64,000 nucleotides of DNA from Acidobacteriota bacterium (GTDB lineage Bacteria > Acidobacteriota > Thermoanaerobaculia > Gp7-AA8), in NCBI GenBank assembly GCA_019244185.1, contig JAFATB010000025.1, positions 248,001 to 312,000 of the forward strand. Reading direction: 5' to 3'. The notes beneath the pieces are model-generated. The model worked only from the letters and a program-made list of their open reading frames with translations. It had not been told where the DNA came from and did no database searches. A program made the translations under genes and the position numbers. The stretch's first letter is position 1. Each line of letters begins with the position of its first letter. Below are positions 33,059 through 42,080 of this stretch, piece after piece.

Positions 33059-34810
33059 TCACACCATCTCTTTGATCTTGTCCTCGAGGATCGTCTTCAC
33101 GATCTTCCCGCGCGCCGGCTCCCCTTTCGCCAGCGCCTCGGCGAGATGCAGCGCCTGCTCCGGCCTGATCTTGGGCGGCATCGGCGGCTCGTACGGATCG
33201 ATCGCGGCGTCGATGACGACCGGACCCGGCGTTGCGAACGCGCGCGCGAAGACGTCGCTGCATTCCGCCGGCTCGCGTAGCGAGAGGCCGGTGGCGCCGC
33301 ATGCGCGGGCGACCGCGGCGAAGTCGATCGGCTGGAGCTCCGTGCCGTAGTGCGGATTGCCGAGGAAGATCATCTGCTCCCACTGGATCATCCCGAGCTC
33401 GCTGTTGTTCATCACGAGCACGCGCAGCGGCAGCTGATACTTCACCGCCGTCGCGAGCTCGCCCATCAGCATGGTCATGCCGCCGTCGCCGATCACCGCG
33501 ACGGACTGGCGGTCGGGATACGCGATCTGCGCCGCGATCGCGTAAGGCAGTCCGCACGCCATGGATGCGAGCGTGCCCGAGACCGAGTACATCTGCCCGC
33601 GGCGCGCGCGCAGGTGGCGCGCGAACCAGCTCGTGATCGTGCCCGAGTCGCAGGAGACGATCGCGTTGTCGGCGAGATGCCGCGACAGCTCGGCCGCGAC
33701 GAACTGCGGCTTGAGCGGCGTCTCCGCGCGCGCGGCCTCCGTCTCCATCTGCGCGTTCCACTCCTTCATCGACGCCTGCGCCTTCTCGAGAAACGCGCGG
33801 TCGCTCTTGCGCTGCAGCAGCGGGATGAGTTTCTCCAGCGTGCGGCGCGCGTCGCCGACGAGACCGACGTCGACCGGATAGCGCAACGCGATGCGCACGG
33901 GATCGGCGTCGATCTGCACCGCCTTCGCCTGACCCGGCTTCGGCAGGAACTCCATGTACGGGAACGACGTGCCGACGAGCAGCAGCGTGTCGCACGATTC
34001 CATCGCGTCGGTCGACGGACGCGTGCCGAGAAGACCGATGCCGCCGGTGGTGAACGGGCTGTCGTCGGGGATCACGCCTTTGCCGAGAAGCGGCTTGATC
34101 ACCGGCGCGGCGAGGATGTCCGCGAGTTGCTCGATCGCATCACCCGCGCCGAGCGCACCGCGTCCGGCGAGGATCGCGACCTTCCCGCCCGCGTTGAGGA
34201 TCGCGGCCGCGCGCTGCAGGTCGTCATCGCACGGTACGCCTCCGCCGCGCGCGAAGACTTCCGATTGATGGCCGGGGATGTTGCGCGGCGAGCGCGGCCC
34301 GCCTTTCTGCTCCTGCAGGTCGACGGGAAAGTTGAGGTGCGTGACCGTGCGATACGCGAGCGCCATGCGGCACGCGAGGTTCGTGACGTTCTCGACGTGC
34401 GCCGCGCCCATGACGCGCACGCTGTACGCGGCGACGTTCTCGAAGAGCTTGTCGAGATCGACGTCCTGCTGCGAGTACGTGCCGATGAGGTCGTGGTAGT
34501 GATGTCCGGTGATCGCGAGCACCGGCTGCCCGTCGAGCTTCGCGTCGTACAGACCGTTCAGCAGATGAATGCCGCCGGGCCCGGACGTGGCGAGACAGAC
34601 GCCGAGCCGGCCGGTGTACTTCGCGTACGCGCAGGCCATGAACGCGGCCGACTCCTCATGCCGCACCTGCACGAAGCGGATGCGCTCCGCGTGCGTGCGC
34701 AGCGACTCCATGATCCCGTTGATGCCGTCGCCAGGAAGACCGAAGACGGTGTCGACGCCCCAGTCGATGAGCGTCTCGACGAGCAGATCGGCAGCAGTCG
34801 GTGAGGACAT
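33059..34810 (-). CDS. Thiamine-pyrophosphate enzyme, pyruvate oxidase/dehydrogenase (PoxB)-like
   Basis: A 583-residue enzyme with the three TPP-family domains. The catalytic Glu is in RHEESAAFMACAYAK near 49-63, the central domain covers about 195-330, and the TPP-binding motif is GDGGMTMLMGELATAVKY near 430 ending in MNNSELGM. The protein lacks obvious acetolactate-synthase signatures and resembles PoxB or the general acetolactate-synthase-like group, with quinone-linked pyruvate decarboxylation the nearest known activity. A C-terminal region (after 540) is short and would be the membrane-binding part in PoxB. Reaction is inferred. ATG 34810 matches the family start. Divergent from the next gene by about 60 bases. 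Confidence 0.85.
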   Translation of the reverse strand: MSSPTAADLLVETLIDWGVDTVFGLPGDGINGIMESLRTHAERIRFVQVRHEESAAFMACAYAKYTGRLGVCLATSGPGGIHLLNGLYDAKLDGQPVLAITGHHYHDLIGTYSQQDVDLDKLFENVAAYSVRVMGAAHVENVTNLACRMALAYRTVTHLNFPVDLQEQKGGPRSPRNIPGHQSEVFARGGGVPCDDDLQRAAAILNAGGKVAILAGRGALGAGDAIEQLADILAAPVIKPLLGKGVIPDDSPFTTGGIGLLGTRPSTDAMESCDTLLLVGTSFPYMEFLPKPGQAKAVQIDADPVRIALRYPVDVGLVGDARRTLEKLIPLLQRKSDRAFLEKAQASMKEWNAQMETEAARAETPLKPQFVAAELSRHLADNAIVSCDSGTITSWFARHLRARRGQMYSVSGTLASMACGLPYAIAAQIAYPDRQSVAVIGDGGMTMLMGELATAVKYQLPLRVLVMNNSELGMIQWEQMIFLGNPHYGTELQPIDFAAVARACGATGLSLREPAECSDVFARAFATPGPVVIDAAIDPYEPPMPPKIRPEQALHLAEALAKGEPARGKIVKTILEDKIKEMV

Positions 34811-34872
34811 GCGCGCGTGCGCTGCACGCGGCGTGCACGCGCCGGCGGTGCGATGTGCGACACTCGCTTCCC

Positions 34873-35625
34873 GTGAGGTCATGCAGCGTAGCGATGGTCG
34901 TGTTCGCGATGTTGGCGCCGGTGCTCGCGTCGGCGGCCGTGAACACCGAAGTCACCGAAGAGATCGTGCTCGACAGCCCCTGCTCGAAGACCGAGCCGCA
35001 CGCGGTGTTGGATCCGCCAGCCTGCAGCGACTACGACTTCGACACGCCGCTGATCGATGCGCTCGGCCGCGGGGATCGCTCGTCCGCACCCGTGCTGCAA
35101 CAACGCTACGCGCAGGAGCTCACGCTTTCGGAGCGCCATCGCATCGCGGCCGCGCTCGTCGGCCATGTCGCAAACGACGCTCCATACTGGAACGAGGTCG
35201 CGGAGCACGCGGCGAACGCGATCCGCTTCGCCTACGTCGACGAGCGGCCGAACCCGGAGCTTGCGACGTGGTGCGCTGCGCGCGGATGGGAGCGGCATCG
35301 GTATTTCGACGTGGCGGTCTCCGCGCTCGCCTACGCCGGCCGCGATCCGCGCGGCCGTGCGCTCCTGCGGCGTGCCCTCCACAGTGAGAGCATCGACGTC
35401 GTCGAGGCGGCGGTCGTCAGCTTCGCGGCAGCCCATGACGAGAGCGTGCTGCCCGAGATCGAGGAAGCGATCGCACGCTGGCCGGAGGTCGACGAGCTCG
35501 CGCTCGCGCTGGTCGATTACGATTCGCCGGCCGCCGATGCCGTCGCCATGCGCGTACTCAGCGAGCCGGGCCGCGAAACCTACGCGGAGCTCGAGCAGCA
35601 CCAGCACGAGCCCCAGGACGAATAG
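34873..35625 (+). CDS. Exported hypothetical protein with helical repeats
   Basis: Not recognised. A 250-residue protein with a signal peptide (SVAMVVFAMLAPVLASAAV) at the N-terminus if GTG 34873 is used; ATG 34894 would keep most of it but lose the basic residue. Residues after 50 are helical, with HEAT-like pieces (RALLRRALHSESIDVVEAAVV; DESVLPEIEEAIARWPE), and there is one cysteine pair at about 37-50 (SPCSKTEPHAVLDPPACS). The C-terminus is Gln/Glu/His-rich. It is followed after 9 bases by the winged-helix DNA-glycosylase-like gene, so they may be co-transcribed; no functional link is evident. Confidence 0.7.
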   Translation: MRSCSVAMVVFAMLAPVLASAAVNTEVTEEIVLDSPCSKTEPHAVLDPPACSDYDFDTPLIDALGRGDRSSAPVLQQRYAQELTLSERHRIAAALVGHVANDAPYWNEVAEHAANAIRFAYVDERPNPELATWCAARGWERHRYFDVAVSALAYAGRDPRGRALLRRALHSESIDVVEAAVVSFAAAHDESVLPEIEEAIARWPEVDELALALVDYDSPAADAVAMRVLSEPGRETYAELEQHQHEPQDE

Positions 35626-35634
35626 ACTTCTCCC

Positions 35635-36717
35635 GTGCCCACCCTCACCACCCGCGCCCTCAATCGCGCCACGCTCGCGCGGCAACTGCTGTTGCGCCGT
35701 GAGGCGATCGGCGTCGTCGATGCGGTCGCGCGGCTCGCGGGGATGCAGGCGCAGGTGCCGAAGCCGCCATTCCTCGGGCTCTGGTCGCGCGTCGAAGGCT
35801 TCACGCGCGAGTCGCTGCGCGACGCCATCGCGCGACGCGAGCTCGTGCGCGCAACGCTCATGCGCGGGACGATTCATCTCGTCACGCGCGACGACTTTCT
35901 TGCCTTCCGTCCGGCCGTGCAGCCGGTGCTGACGGCCGGAAGGGAGGCGATCACGAAAGGCGGAGGTCCGATCGACGTCGCGTCCGTCGTCGCCGCGGGA
36001 CGCGCGTTCTTCGGTGCGCAGCCGCGGCCGTTCGACGCGCTGCGCAAGCATTTCGCGGCCACGCATCCCGATCGCAACGAACGCTTCCTCGCCTACGCCG
36101 TGCGCATGCATCTGCCGCTCGTGCTCGTGCCCGACGACTCGCGCTGGAGCTATGCGCCCGACGCAGACTTCGCCGTGGCCGAGACGTTCCTCGATACGCC
36201 CATCGCCGCCGAAGCATCCGCGCATTCGCTCGCAATACGCTACCTCGCCGCGTTCGGTCCCGCGACGCCCGCCGACTTTCAGGCGTGGTCGGGTCTCAAG
36301 AACGCGAAGCCGCTGTTCGAGGAGCTGCGCCCGCAACTCGTGACGTTCGGCGACAAGAAGCGCGAGCTGTTCGATCTGCCGGACGCGCCGCGTCCCGGCG
36401 AGGACGTCGACGCACCGGTGCGCTTCCTCCCCGAGTACGACAACCTCCTCCTCGCCCACGCCGACCGCACGCGGATCATCGACGACGAACATCGTCCGCT
36501 CGTCGTCACCAAAAACCTGCGCGTGTTGGCCACGTTCCTCGTCGACGGCGTCGTGGCGGGCACGTGGTCGATCGAGCGGAAGAAGAAGACCGCGACGCTC
36601 GTGCTCGCGCCGTTCGGCAAGCTCGCGAAACGCGATCGCGACGCGCTCGTCCACGAAGGCGAACAACTGCTGCGCTTCGCGGAAGACGACGCGACGACGT
36701 TCGCAGTGTCAGCGTGA
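35635..36717 (+). CDS. AlkZ-like winged-helix DNA glycosylase family protein
   Basis: A 360-residue protein of the HTH_42 / YcaQ-AlkZ group, which contains monofunctional DNA glycosylases for bulky or cross-linked purines. The QxQ catalytic motif is present (GMQAQVPKPP near 34-43). Winged-helix repeats follow, with RATLMRGTIHLVTRDD near 74-89 and WSGLKNAKPLFEEL near 218, ending with a conserved beta-barrel segment (RFLPEYDNLLLAHADRTRII). GTG 35635 starts 9 bases after the upstream gene. Role in DNA repair is by family; lesion specificity is unknown. Its last 9 bases overlap the convergent pgm gene. Confidence 0.87.
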   Translation: MPTLTTRALNRATLARQLLLRREAIGVVDAVARLAGMQAQVPKPPFLGLWSRVEGFTRESLRDAIARRELVRATLMRGTIHLVTRDDFLAFRPAVQPVLTAGREAITKGGGPIDVASVVAAGRAFFGAQPRPFDALRKHFAATHPDRNERFLAYAVRMHLPLVLVPDDSRWSYAPDADFAVAETFLDTPIAAEASAHSLAIRYLAAFGPATPADFQAWSGLKNAKPLFEELRPQLVTFGDKKRELFDLPDAPRPGEDVDAPVRFLPEYDNLLLAHADRTRIIDDEHRPLVVTKNLRVLATFLVDGVVAGTWSIERKKKTATLVLAPFGKLAKRDRDALVHEGEQLLRFAEDDATTFAVSA

Positions 36718-38355
36718 GCCGAGCGCCGCGCCGACCAGCGCCTGCGCTTCCGACTGCAGCGCGCGCAGATGCTCCTCGCTGATGAAGCTCTCCGCGTAGA
36801 TCTTGTAGATGTTCTCCGTGCCCGACGGCCGCGCCGCGAACCAGCCGTTGCGCGTGGCGACTTTCAACCCGCCAATGGCGTTGCCGTCGCCGGGCGCCTT
36901 CGTGAGGATCGCCTCGATCGGATCGCCGGCGAGCTCCTGCGCGCGCACCTGTTCGGGCGCGAGCTTGCCGAGGAGCGACTTCTGTTCCGGCGTCGTGGGC
37001 GCGTCGGTGCGCGCGTAGAACGTCGCGCCGTGCCGCGCGACGAGCGCGTCGTACAGCTCGCCCGGATCACGTCCTGTGCGCGCCGTCATCTCCGCGGCGA
37101 GGAGGCCGAGGAGAATGCCGTCCTTGTCGGTCGTCCAGACCGAGCCGTCGCGGCGGAGGAACGACGCGCCCGCGCTCTCCTCGCCGCCGAAGCCGAGCGT
37201 GCCCGCGAGCAGCCCGTCGACGAACCACTTGAAGCCGACCGGCACCTCGTACAAACGCCGCCCGAGCTGCGCGGCCACACGATCGATGAGACTGCTGCTC
37301 ACCACCGTCTTCCCCACCGCGGCCTCCGCGCTCCACTGCGGGCGATTCGCAAACAGATAGTCGATGGCGACGGCGAGGTAGTGATTCGGATTGAGCAGCC
37401 CCGCGCTCGGCGTGACGATGCCGTGGCGGTCGTTGTCGGTGTCGTTGCCGAACGCGACGTCGAAACGCTCGCGCAGCGCGATGAGCCCCGCCATCGCGAA
37501 CGGCGACGAGCAGTCCATGCGGATGCGGCCGTCCCAGTCGAGCGTCATGAAGCGGAACGTCGGATCGACGGAGCGGTTGACGATGTCGACGTCGAGGCCG
37601 TAGCGCTCGCGGATGACGTCCCAGTACGCGACGCCGGCGCCGCCGAGCGGATCGACGCCGATGCGCACGCCCGCCGCGCGCACCGCGTCGAGATCGATCG
37701 CGTTGCCGAGGTCCGCGGTGTACGCCGCGATGTAATCGTGACGGTGCGTGGTCGCCGCGTGAAGCGCATCGCGGAACGGCATGCGATGGATGCGCAGCGG
37801 CTCGGCCATCAGCGCGTTCGCCGCTTCCTCGATCGCTTTCGTCGCGGCGGTGCCCGACGGTCCGCCATGCGGCGGGTTGTATTTGAAACCGCCGTCCTCG
37901 GGCGGATTGTGCGACGGCGTGACCACGATGCCGTCGGCGAGTCCGCTGCCGCGGCCGCGGTTGTATGTGAGGATCGCGTGCGAGATGACCGGCGTCGGCG
38001 TGTAGCCGCGCTGCGCGTCGATCATCACCTCGACGCCGTTCGCCGCGAGCACCTCCATCGCGGAGACGAACGCCGGCTCGGAGAGCGCGTGCGTGTCGAT
38101 GCCGAGGTACAGCGGGCCGTTGATGTGCTCCGCGCGACGGTAGTCGCAGATGGCCTGCGTGGTCGCGAGGATGTGCAATTCGTTGAACGCGACGTGCAGC
38201 GCGGAGCCGCGATGGCCGGAGGTGCCGAAGGCGACGCGCTGCTCGCGCACGTTCGGGTCGGGGCGCTCGGCGTAGTACGCGGCGACGAGGCGCGGCACGT
38301 TGATGAGGAGGTCGTCGGTCGGGCGCGTGCCCGGCTGCGCGGCGGTCGTGGCCAT
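36709..38355 (-). CDS. pgm: Phosphoglucomutase (alpha-D-glucose phosphate-specific)
   Basis: Interconverts glucose-1-phosphate and glucose-6-phosphate. A 548-residue enzyme, close to the usual 546 of the E. coli Pgm type. Domain markers: FGTSGHRGSA near 42, phosphoserine loop VTPSHNPPEDGGFKYN near 140-155, metal site NDTDNDRHG near 300-308, sugar-binding GGEESAG near 390, and phosphate-binding ARPSGTENIYKIYAES near 515. All key residues are present. ATG 38355 is chosen; an upstream reading to 38460 would run into the neighbouring promoter. Works with glucokinase (9794-10720) in glycogen or surface-sugar metabolism. Confidence 0.95.
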   Translation of the reverse strand: MATTAAQPGTRPTDDLLINVPRLVAAYYAERPDPNVREQRVAFGTSGHRGSALHVAFNELHILATTQAICDYRRAEHINGPLYLGIDTHALSEPAFVSAMEVLAANGVEVMIDAQRGYTPTPVISHAILTYNRGRGSGLADGIVVTPSHNPPEDGGFKYNPPHGGPSGTAATKAIEEAANALMAEPLRIHRMPFRDALHAATTHRHDYIAAYTADLGNAIDLDAVRAAGVRIGVDPLGGAGVAYWDVIRERYGLDVDIVNRSVDPTFRFMTLDWDGRIRMDCSSPFAMAGLIALRERFDVAFGNDTDNDRHGIVTPSAGLLNPNHYLAVAIDYLFANRPQWSAEAAVGKTVVSSSLIDRVAAQLGRRLYEVPVGFKWFVDGLLAGTLGFGGEESAGASFLRRDGSVWTTDKDGILLGLLAAEMTARTGRDPGELYDALVARHGATFYARTDAPTTPEQKSLLGKLAPEQVRAQELAGDPIEAILTKAPGDGNAIGGLKVATRNGWFAARPSGTENIYKIYAESFISEEHLRALQSEAQALVGAALGSR

Positions 38356-38400
38356 GCGGCGGAGCATATGCCACGCGGCGAACTGTGGTAATCCTTCTCC

Positions 38401-39093
38401 ATGCCCGATGCCTCGCTGCGCACCACGCGCCTCTACCTCGTACGCCACGGCGCGACGCAACTGACGGCCGAGGATCGCTTCTCCGGCGCGAATGGCGCCG
38501 AGCTCTCCGCGGACGGCCGCGCGCAGGCCGAGCTCCTCGGCGAACGCCTGCGCCGCGAGAACATCGCCGCCGCGTACTGCAGCCCGCTCTCGCGCACCGT
38601 CGAGACCGCGCGCCTGATCGTGGCACGCTGCGGGTTGACAGCGTCAACCTCTGACGGCCTACGCGAGATCAGCCACGGCCATTGGGAAGGACTCTCGCGC
38701 GCGGAAGTCGAACAGCGCTACGGCGCGGAGTACGCGGCGTGGGAAGCGGATCCGTTCACGTTCGCGCCGGAAGGCGGCGAATCTGGCGTCGAGGTGCTCG
38801 CGCGCGCGCTGCCGGCGCTCCGCGAGATCGTGACGCGGCATCCCGGCGAGCGCGTGCTGGTCGTCTCGCACAAAGCGACGATCCGTCTGCTCCTCAGCAG
38901 CCTTCTCGGCATCGACGCGCGCGGCTACCGCGACCGTCTCGATCAGGCGCCGGCGTGCCTCAACGTGCTCGACTTCCGCGGCGTCACGCAGCCGCGGCTC
39001 ATGCTCTTCAACGACACCTCGCATTACTCCGAGAAGCCGCGCCTCGCGACGCACTCGCTGTCGAAGTGGTGGGACGAGCGCGGCGCGTCGTAG
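38401..39093 (+). CDS. Histidine phosphatase (phosphoglycerate-mutase-like)
   Basis: A 230-residue branch-1 histidine phosphatase. The phospho-acceptor RHG is in LYLVRHGATQ near 11-20, a second Arg in SPLSRTVETARL, the acid in EISHGHWEGLS near 91, and the second His in LVVSHKATIR near 158. The whole catalytic set is therefore present. It could act on sugar phosphates or as a cobalamin-pathway-type phosphatase; closer assignment is not possible. It is divergent from pgm with a 45-base gap, an arrangement that might reflect a role in sugar-phosphate turnover. Confidence 0.87.
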   Translation: MPDASLRTTRLYLVRHGATQLTAEDRFSGANGAELSADGRAQAELLGERLRRENIAAAYCSPLSRTVETARLIVARCGLTASTSDGLREISHGHWEGLSRAEVEQRYGAEYAAWEADPFTFAPEGGESGVEVLARALPALREIVTRHPGERVLVVSHKATIRLLLSSLLGIDARGYRDRLDQAPACLNVLDFRGVTQPRLMLFNDTSHYSEKPRLATHSLSKWWDERGAS

Positions 39094-39135
39094 CGCGGCC
39101 AGCTGGCACGCATCCCGAACCGCGCGTCTCCGTTC

Positions 39136-39828
39136 ATGTTGCGCCGGATGCAAATCGTTCTGCTCGTCGTGTCGCTGGCCGCGCTCGCCTGCGATGCGCC
39201 GCGCGATCCGGAAGAGACGCTGACGCGCGTGCGCCGCGGCGGCGTGCTCAACGCGGGTGCGTCCGAGGATCCGCCGTTTCTCGTGCGGCGCGGCGATGAT
39301 GCGGTCGGGATCGAGGCCGCGCTCATCAAAGACTTCGCAGCGCGGAACGGCGCGCACGTGCATTGGGTGTGGGGCGCGCAGGAGACGCAGTTCCGCGCGC
39401 TGGAGAAGTATCAGCTCGATCTCGTTGCCGGCGCCGTGAGCGCGAAGACGCTGTGGAAGAAGCGCGTCGCGGTGACGCGGCCGTATCTCGAGTCGACGAC
39501 GATCCTCGCCTGCCGGCGCGGCGTCGTGCCGCCCACGGACCTGCGCGACGTGGAAGTGGCCATCGAAGACGGCGATCCGATCGGCGCCGAGATCGAGAAG
39601 CAGCACGGCAACGTGAAGCGCATGCATCCGCTCGACGTGAATCAGAACGTGGTCGCCGGCAACCGTACGCGCATCCTCGGACTCGGCTACGTGTTCGTCG
39701 AAACGCTGCAGCGCGAGAAGCGCTCGCTCGCGACGGCGCCCGGCGAGAACGCGTTCCTGCAGGCGCTCGAGGTGTTTCTCGCGCAACGTCACGACGCGAT
39801 CGCAAACGCCGCGGGGGAGCAGCCGTGA
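39136..39828 (+). CDS. Extracellular solute-binding lipoprotein (SBP family 3)
   Basis: A 230-residue periplasmic-type binding protein. The N-terminus has a lipoprotein signal (VLLVVSLAALAC, lipobox ending at Cys near residue 19). The domain opens LTRVRRGGVLNAGASEDPPFL and has the family steps GIEAALIKDFAARNGA and LVAGAVSAKTLWKKRVAVTRPY. It should bind amino acids or similar small ligands for transport or sensing, but no permease gene is nearby. GTG of the CDF gene overlaps its stop (GTGA), coupling the two. Start is ATG 39136; ATG 39148 is possible. Confidence 0.85.
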   Translation: MLRRMQIVLLVVSLAALACDAPRDPEETLTRVRRGGVLNAGASEDPPFLVRRGDDAVGIEAALIKDFAARNGAHVHWVWGAQETQFRALEKYQLDLVAGAVSAKTLWKKRVAVTRPYLESTTILACRRGVVPPTDLRDVEVAIEDGDPIGAEIEKQHGNVKRMHPLDVNQNVVAGNRTRILGLGYVFVETLQREKRSLATAPGENAFLQALEVFLAQRHDAIANAAGEQP

Positions 39829-40766
39829 AAGCGCGTCCGCGCGTCGAGCTGCCGCCGGACGTCGAGGCGACGTTCGCCCGCGCGATGCGGCTCGAATGGC
39901 TCTCGCTCGTGCTCATGATCTCGACGGCCGTGCTCGTGTACGCGACCATCAGCCATTCGCAGGCAATGAAGGCCGTGTTCGTCGAGGACGCCCTGTCGCT
40001 CATCCCGCCGATCGCGTTTCTCATCACCGGCCGCATCCGCTGGCGCACGCCGAACGAGCGCTTTCCGTACGGCTATCACCGCAGCGTCACCATCGGCTAT
40101 CTCTGCTCAGCCGTCGCGCTGCTCTCGCTCGGACTGCTGATTCTCTTCGAGGCGCTGATGACGCTCGTGCATCGGGAGCATCCGAGCATCGGCGTCCTCG
40201 GTCTCTTCGGGCATCAGATCTGGATCGGCTGGCTCGCCTATCCCGTGCTGCTCTACTCGATCGCGTGCGAGTACACGATGGGTCGCATGAAGCAGCCGCT
40301 CGCGAAGGAGCTGCACGACAAGACGCTCGCCGCCGATGGCCGGATGAACCGCGCCGACTGGATGACCGGCGTGGCGGCGATGCTCGGCATGACCGGCATC
40401 GCGTTCGGGTGGTGGTGGGCGGACGCCGTGACCGCCGCGCTGATCGCGTTCGAGATCGTGCGCGACGGCTGGGAGAATCTGAAGGAAGTCCTCACGGACA
40501 TCATGGATGAAGTGCCGACGAAAGCGGATGAGGAAGAGCGCGCGGACTGGGCCGCGAAACTGCGCGACCACGTGCGCGGCCTCGACTGGGTCCGCGACGC
40601 CGACGTCCGCCTGCGCGAGGAAGGCAACCTCTTCACCGGCGAGGTGTACGTCGTCCCGCGCACGCTCGATCGCGCCGAGGAGCGCGGCGCGGAGCTGATC
40701 CGCTCCGCGCGCGCGCTCGACTGGCGGTTTTACGAGCTGGAGCTCGTGCTCGTCGAGAAGCTATAG
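39825..40766 (+). CDS. Cation diffusion facilitator family transporter
   Basis: A 313-residue protein. Five or six membrane helices lie in about 22-215, with FVEDALSLIPPIAFLITG near 46-63 (family H/E-x3-D metal site variant), MNRADWMTGVAAMLGMTGIAFG near 168-190 and a cytoplasmic C-terminal domain with DVRLREEGNLFTGEVYV near 262. It exports divalent cations such as zinc, iron or manganese by proton exchange. GTG 39825 overlaps the stop of the binding lipoprotein. The two may form a metal-related pair, though the lipoprotein belongs to a family for organic ligands. The 3' end overlaps the convergent gene by 6 bases. Confidence 0.88.
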   Translation: MKARPRVELPPDVEATFARAMRLEWLSLVLMISTAVLVYATISHSQAMKAVFVEDALSLIPPIAFLITGRIRWRTPNERFPYGYHRSVTIGYLCSAVALLSLGLLILFEALMTLVHREHPSIGVLGLFGHQIWIGWLAYPVLLYSIACEYTMGRMKQPLAKELHDKTLAADGRMNRADWMTGVAAMLGMTGIAFGWWWADAVTAALIAFEIVRDGWENLKEVLTDIMDEVPTKADEEERADWAAKLRDHVRGLDWVRDADVRLREEGNLFTGEVYVVPRTLDRAEERGAELIRSARALDWRFYELELVLVEKL

Positions 40767-41204
40767 CAGCAGCGCGCCGCGGCTCTCGAGGTACGCGCGC
40801 GCCTCGCTTTCGGTGAAGCCGCCGCCACCGCCGCTCCCCGTCCAGCTGATCGTGACGGAATTCGTCGAGTTCGCCGGCAACGTGCCGATGGTCGACGACG
40901 TGCCGTTGCTCGGCGTCATGGTCACGTTCACGACCTCGGGGATCGCCACGGCCGGCTGCAGCGTGCCGCTGAGCGACGTGCCGGGCACGTAGCCGTACGC
41001 CTGCACCGTCGTGCCGGCCGGCATCGAGAAATTGAACGTGTTGACGTAGGCGGTCCCGTTGCTGTTCCCGTTCGCGCCGGTGAACGTGAAGACGCCGCCG
41101 GAAATCGCCGTCGCCTCCTGGAAGGAGGTCAGCAGGCCCAACGCCGGCAGGCTCGCCGCGGTCAGCGCGATGTTGAGAAGGTTCGCTGTGGATTCGCTGG
41201 ACAT
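40761..41204 (-). CDS. Hypothetical Ser/Thr/Gly-rich protein, distal of pair
   Basis: Not recognised. A 147-residue protein rich in Ser, Thr, Asn and Gly that looks like beta strands and loops (GGVFTFTGANGNSNGTAYVN; VVNVTMTPSNGTSS), with a Gly run before a C-terminal helix (FTESEARAYLESRGALLL). No signal peptide or membrane segment. AAGGAG precedes ATG 41204 at good distance. The base composition is lower in GC at third positions than the flanking CDF gene. It shares plan, though not clear sequence, with the next gene at 41220-41660: beta-rich body and a helical E-A-rich tail. Could be a surface or appendage subunit, or a phage-derived structural protein. Confidence 0.65.
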   Translation of the reverse strand: MSSESTANLLNIALTAASLPALGLLTSFQEATAISGGVFTFTGANGNSNGTAYVNTFNFSMPAGTTVQAYGYVPGTSLSGTLQPAVAIPEVVNVTMTPSNGTSSTIGTLPANSTNSVTISWTGSGGGGGFTESEARAYLESRGALLL

Positions 41205-41219
41205 GGCTGACTCCTTTCC

Positions 41220-41660
41220 TCAAGCGGCGTTGGCCGCGATGTCGGCGGCGAAGAAGGCCATCGCTTCTTCCGCCGTGTAGGTGCGTGCATCCGCCGGAAT
41301 CGTATAGGCGAACGTCATGTGCGTGTCACCGGCTGACAGCGTCGTCACAGGGTTGGGCGGGTTCGTGCCGATCTGCCGCAACGGGACGTCGACCGTCAGC
41401 GCGGACGACGCGGCGACCGTGCCGCCGATGAGCGTCACCGACGTCGGCACGGAGAAATTGAGCGACCCCTTATTCGTCCCCGACGGGAACACGAATCCGG
41501 CGTTCGACGGCGTGAGCATGACGCCGTAGGTCCCGACCGTCGTCGCGCTCCAGGAGCCGCCCGCCATCGGAGAGTTGTTCAGGTTGACGCCGATTCCGTT
41601 TTGAGCCGTCAGGTCACTCGATGGAACGGACAACTGAAACACATAGTAGGTGTTCGCCAT
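41220..41660 (-). CDS. Hypothetical beta-rich protein, proximal of pair
   Basis: Not recognised. A 146-residue protein opening NTYYVFQLSVPSSDLTAQNG and continuing with Ig-like strands (GSLNFSVPTSVTLIGGTVAA; LTVDVPLRQIGTNPPNP). The C-terminal TYTAEEAMAFFAADIAANAA is a short helix like that of the neighbour. The strong AGGAGG before ATG 41660 and lower third-position GC set the pair apart from surrounding genes. No signal peptide. The pair is 15 bases apart, so both are made together. A strong ribosome site suggests abundant product. Confidence 0.65.
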   Translation of the reverse strand: MANTYYVFQLSVPSSDLTAQNGIGVNLNNSPMAGGSWSATTVGTYGVMLTPSNAGFVFPSGTNKGSLNFSVPTSVTLIGGTVAASSALTVDVPLRQIGTNPPNPVTTLSAGDTHMTFAYTIPADARTYTAEEAMAFFAADIAANAA

Positions 41661-41727
41661 GGCTAACTCGTCCTCCTCTCGTTCTAGGAGTGCCGGGCTG
41701 GACCGAAATCCCTACCCGCCGCGCGCG

Positions 41728-42057
41728 CTACCGCTTCACGCGATAGCCGAGCTTCGCCAGTTCCGCGGCCACTTTTTCCGCGTGATCGCCCTGGATCTCG
41801 ATCTCGCCATCCTTCGCGGTGCCGCCGGAGCCGCACTTTTTCTTCAGCGTCTTCGCGACTTGCTCGAGCGTCGACGGCGTGTGCTGGAATCCCGCGGCGA
41901 CGGTGACGGTCTTGCCGGCGCGGCGCTTGCGGTCGAGCGCGACGCGCACGGTCTGCTTCGACGGCTCGACGTCTTTCGGCGTCTCCAGCTTCCCTTCATT
42001 CCGCAACTGCTTCGCCGCCTCGGGATCGCTGGTCCAGACGAGCTTCGTATCGGCCAT
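41728..42057 (-). CDS. SUI1/eIF1-family translation factor (YciH-like)
   Basis: A 109-residue protein of the SUI1 fold. The conserved core is KTVTVAAGFQHTPSTLEQVA near 48-68, followed by KKKCGSGGTAKDGEIEIQGD near 72-91 (GSGGT is the family turn) and a closing helix. The short N-terminus (MADTKLVWTSD) is typical of bacterial YciH. Bacterial SUI1 proteins associate with ribosomes and may affect start-codon selection; precise role is unclear. It is divergent from the methyltransferase with a 23-base gap. Confidence 0.9.
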   Translation of the reverse strand: MADTKLVWTSDPEAAKQLRNEGKLETPKDVEPSKQTVRVALDRKRRAGKTVTVAAGFQHTPSTLEQVAKTLKKKCGSGGTAKDGEIEIQGDHAEKVAAELAKLGYRVKR

Positions 42058-42080
42058 ACCTTCGCTACTCTACGCGAAGC

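Noticed and set aside
34801..34872. Upstream extension of the exported helical-repeat protein
   Set aside because: The extension is Arg/Cys-rich, antisense to the start of the TPP enzyme gene and would bury the signal peptide.
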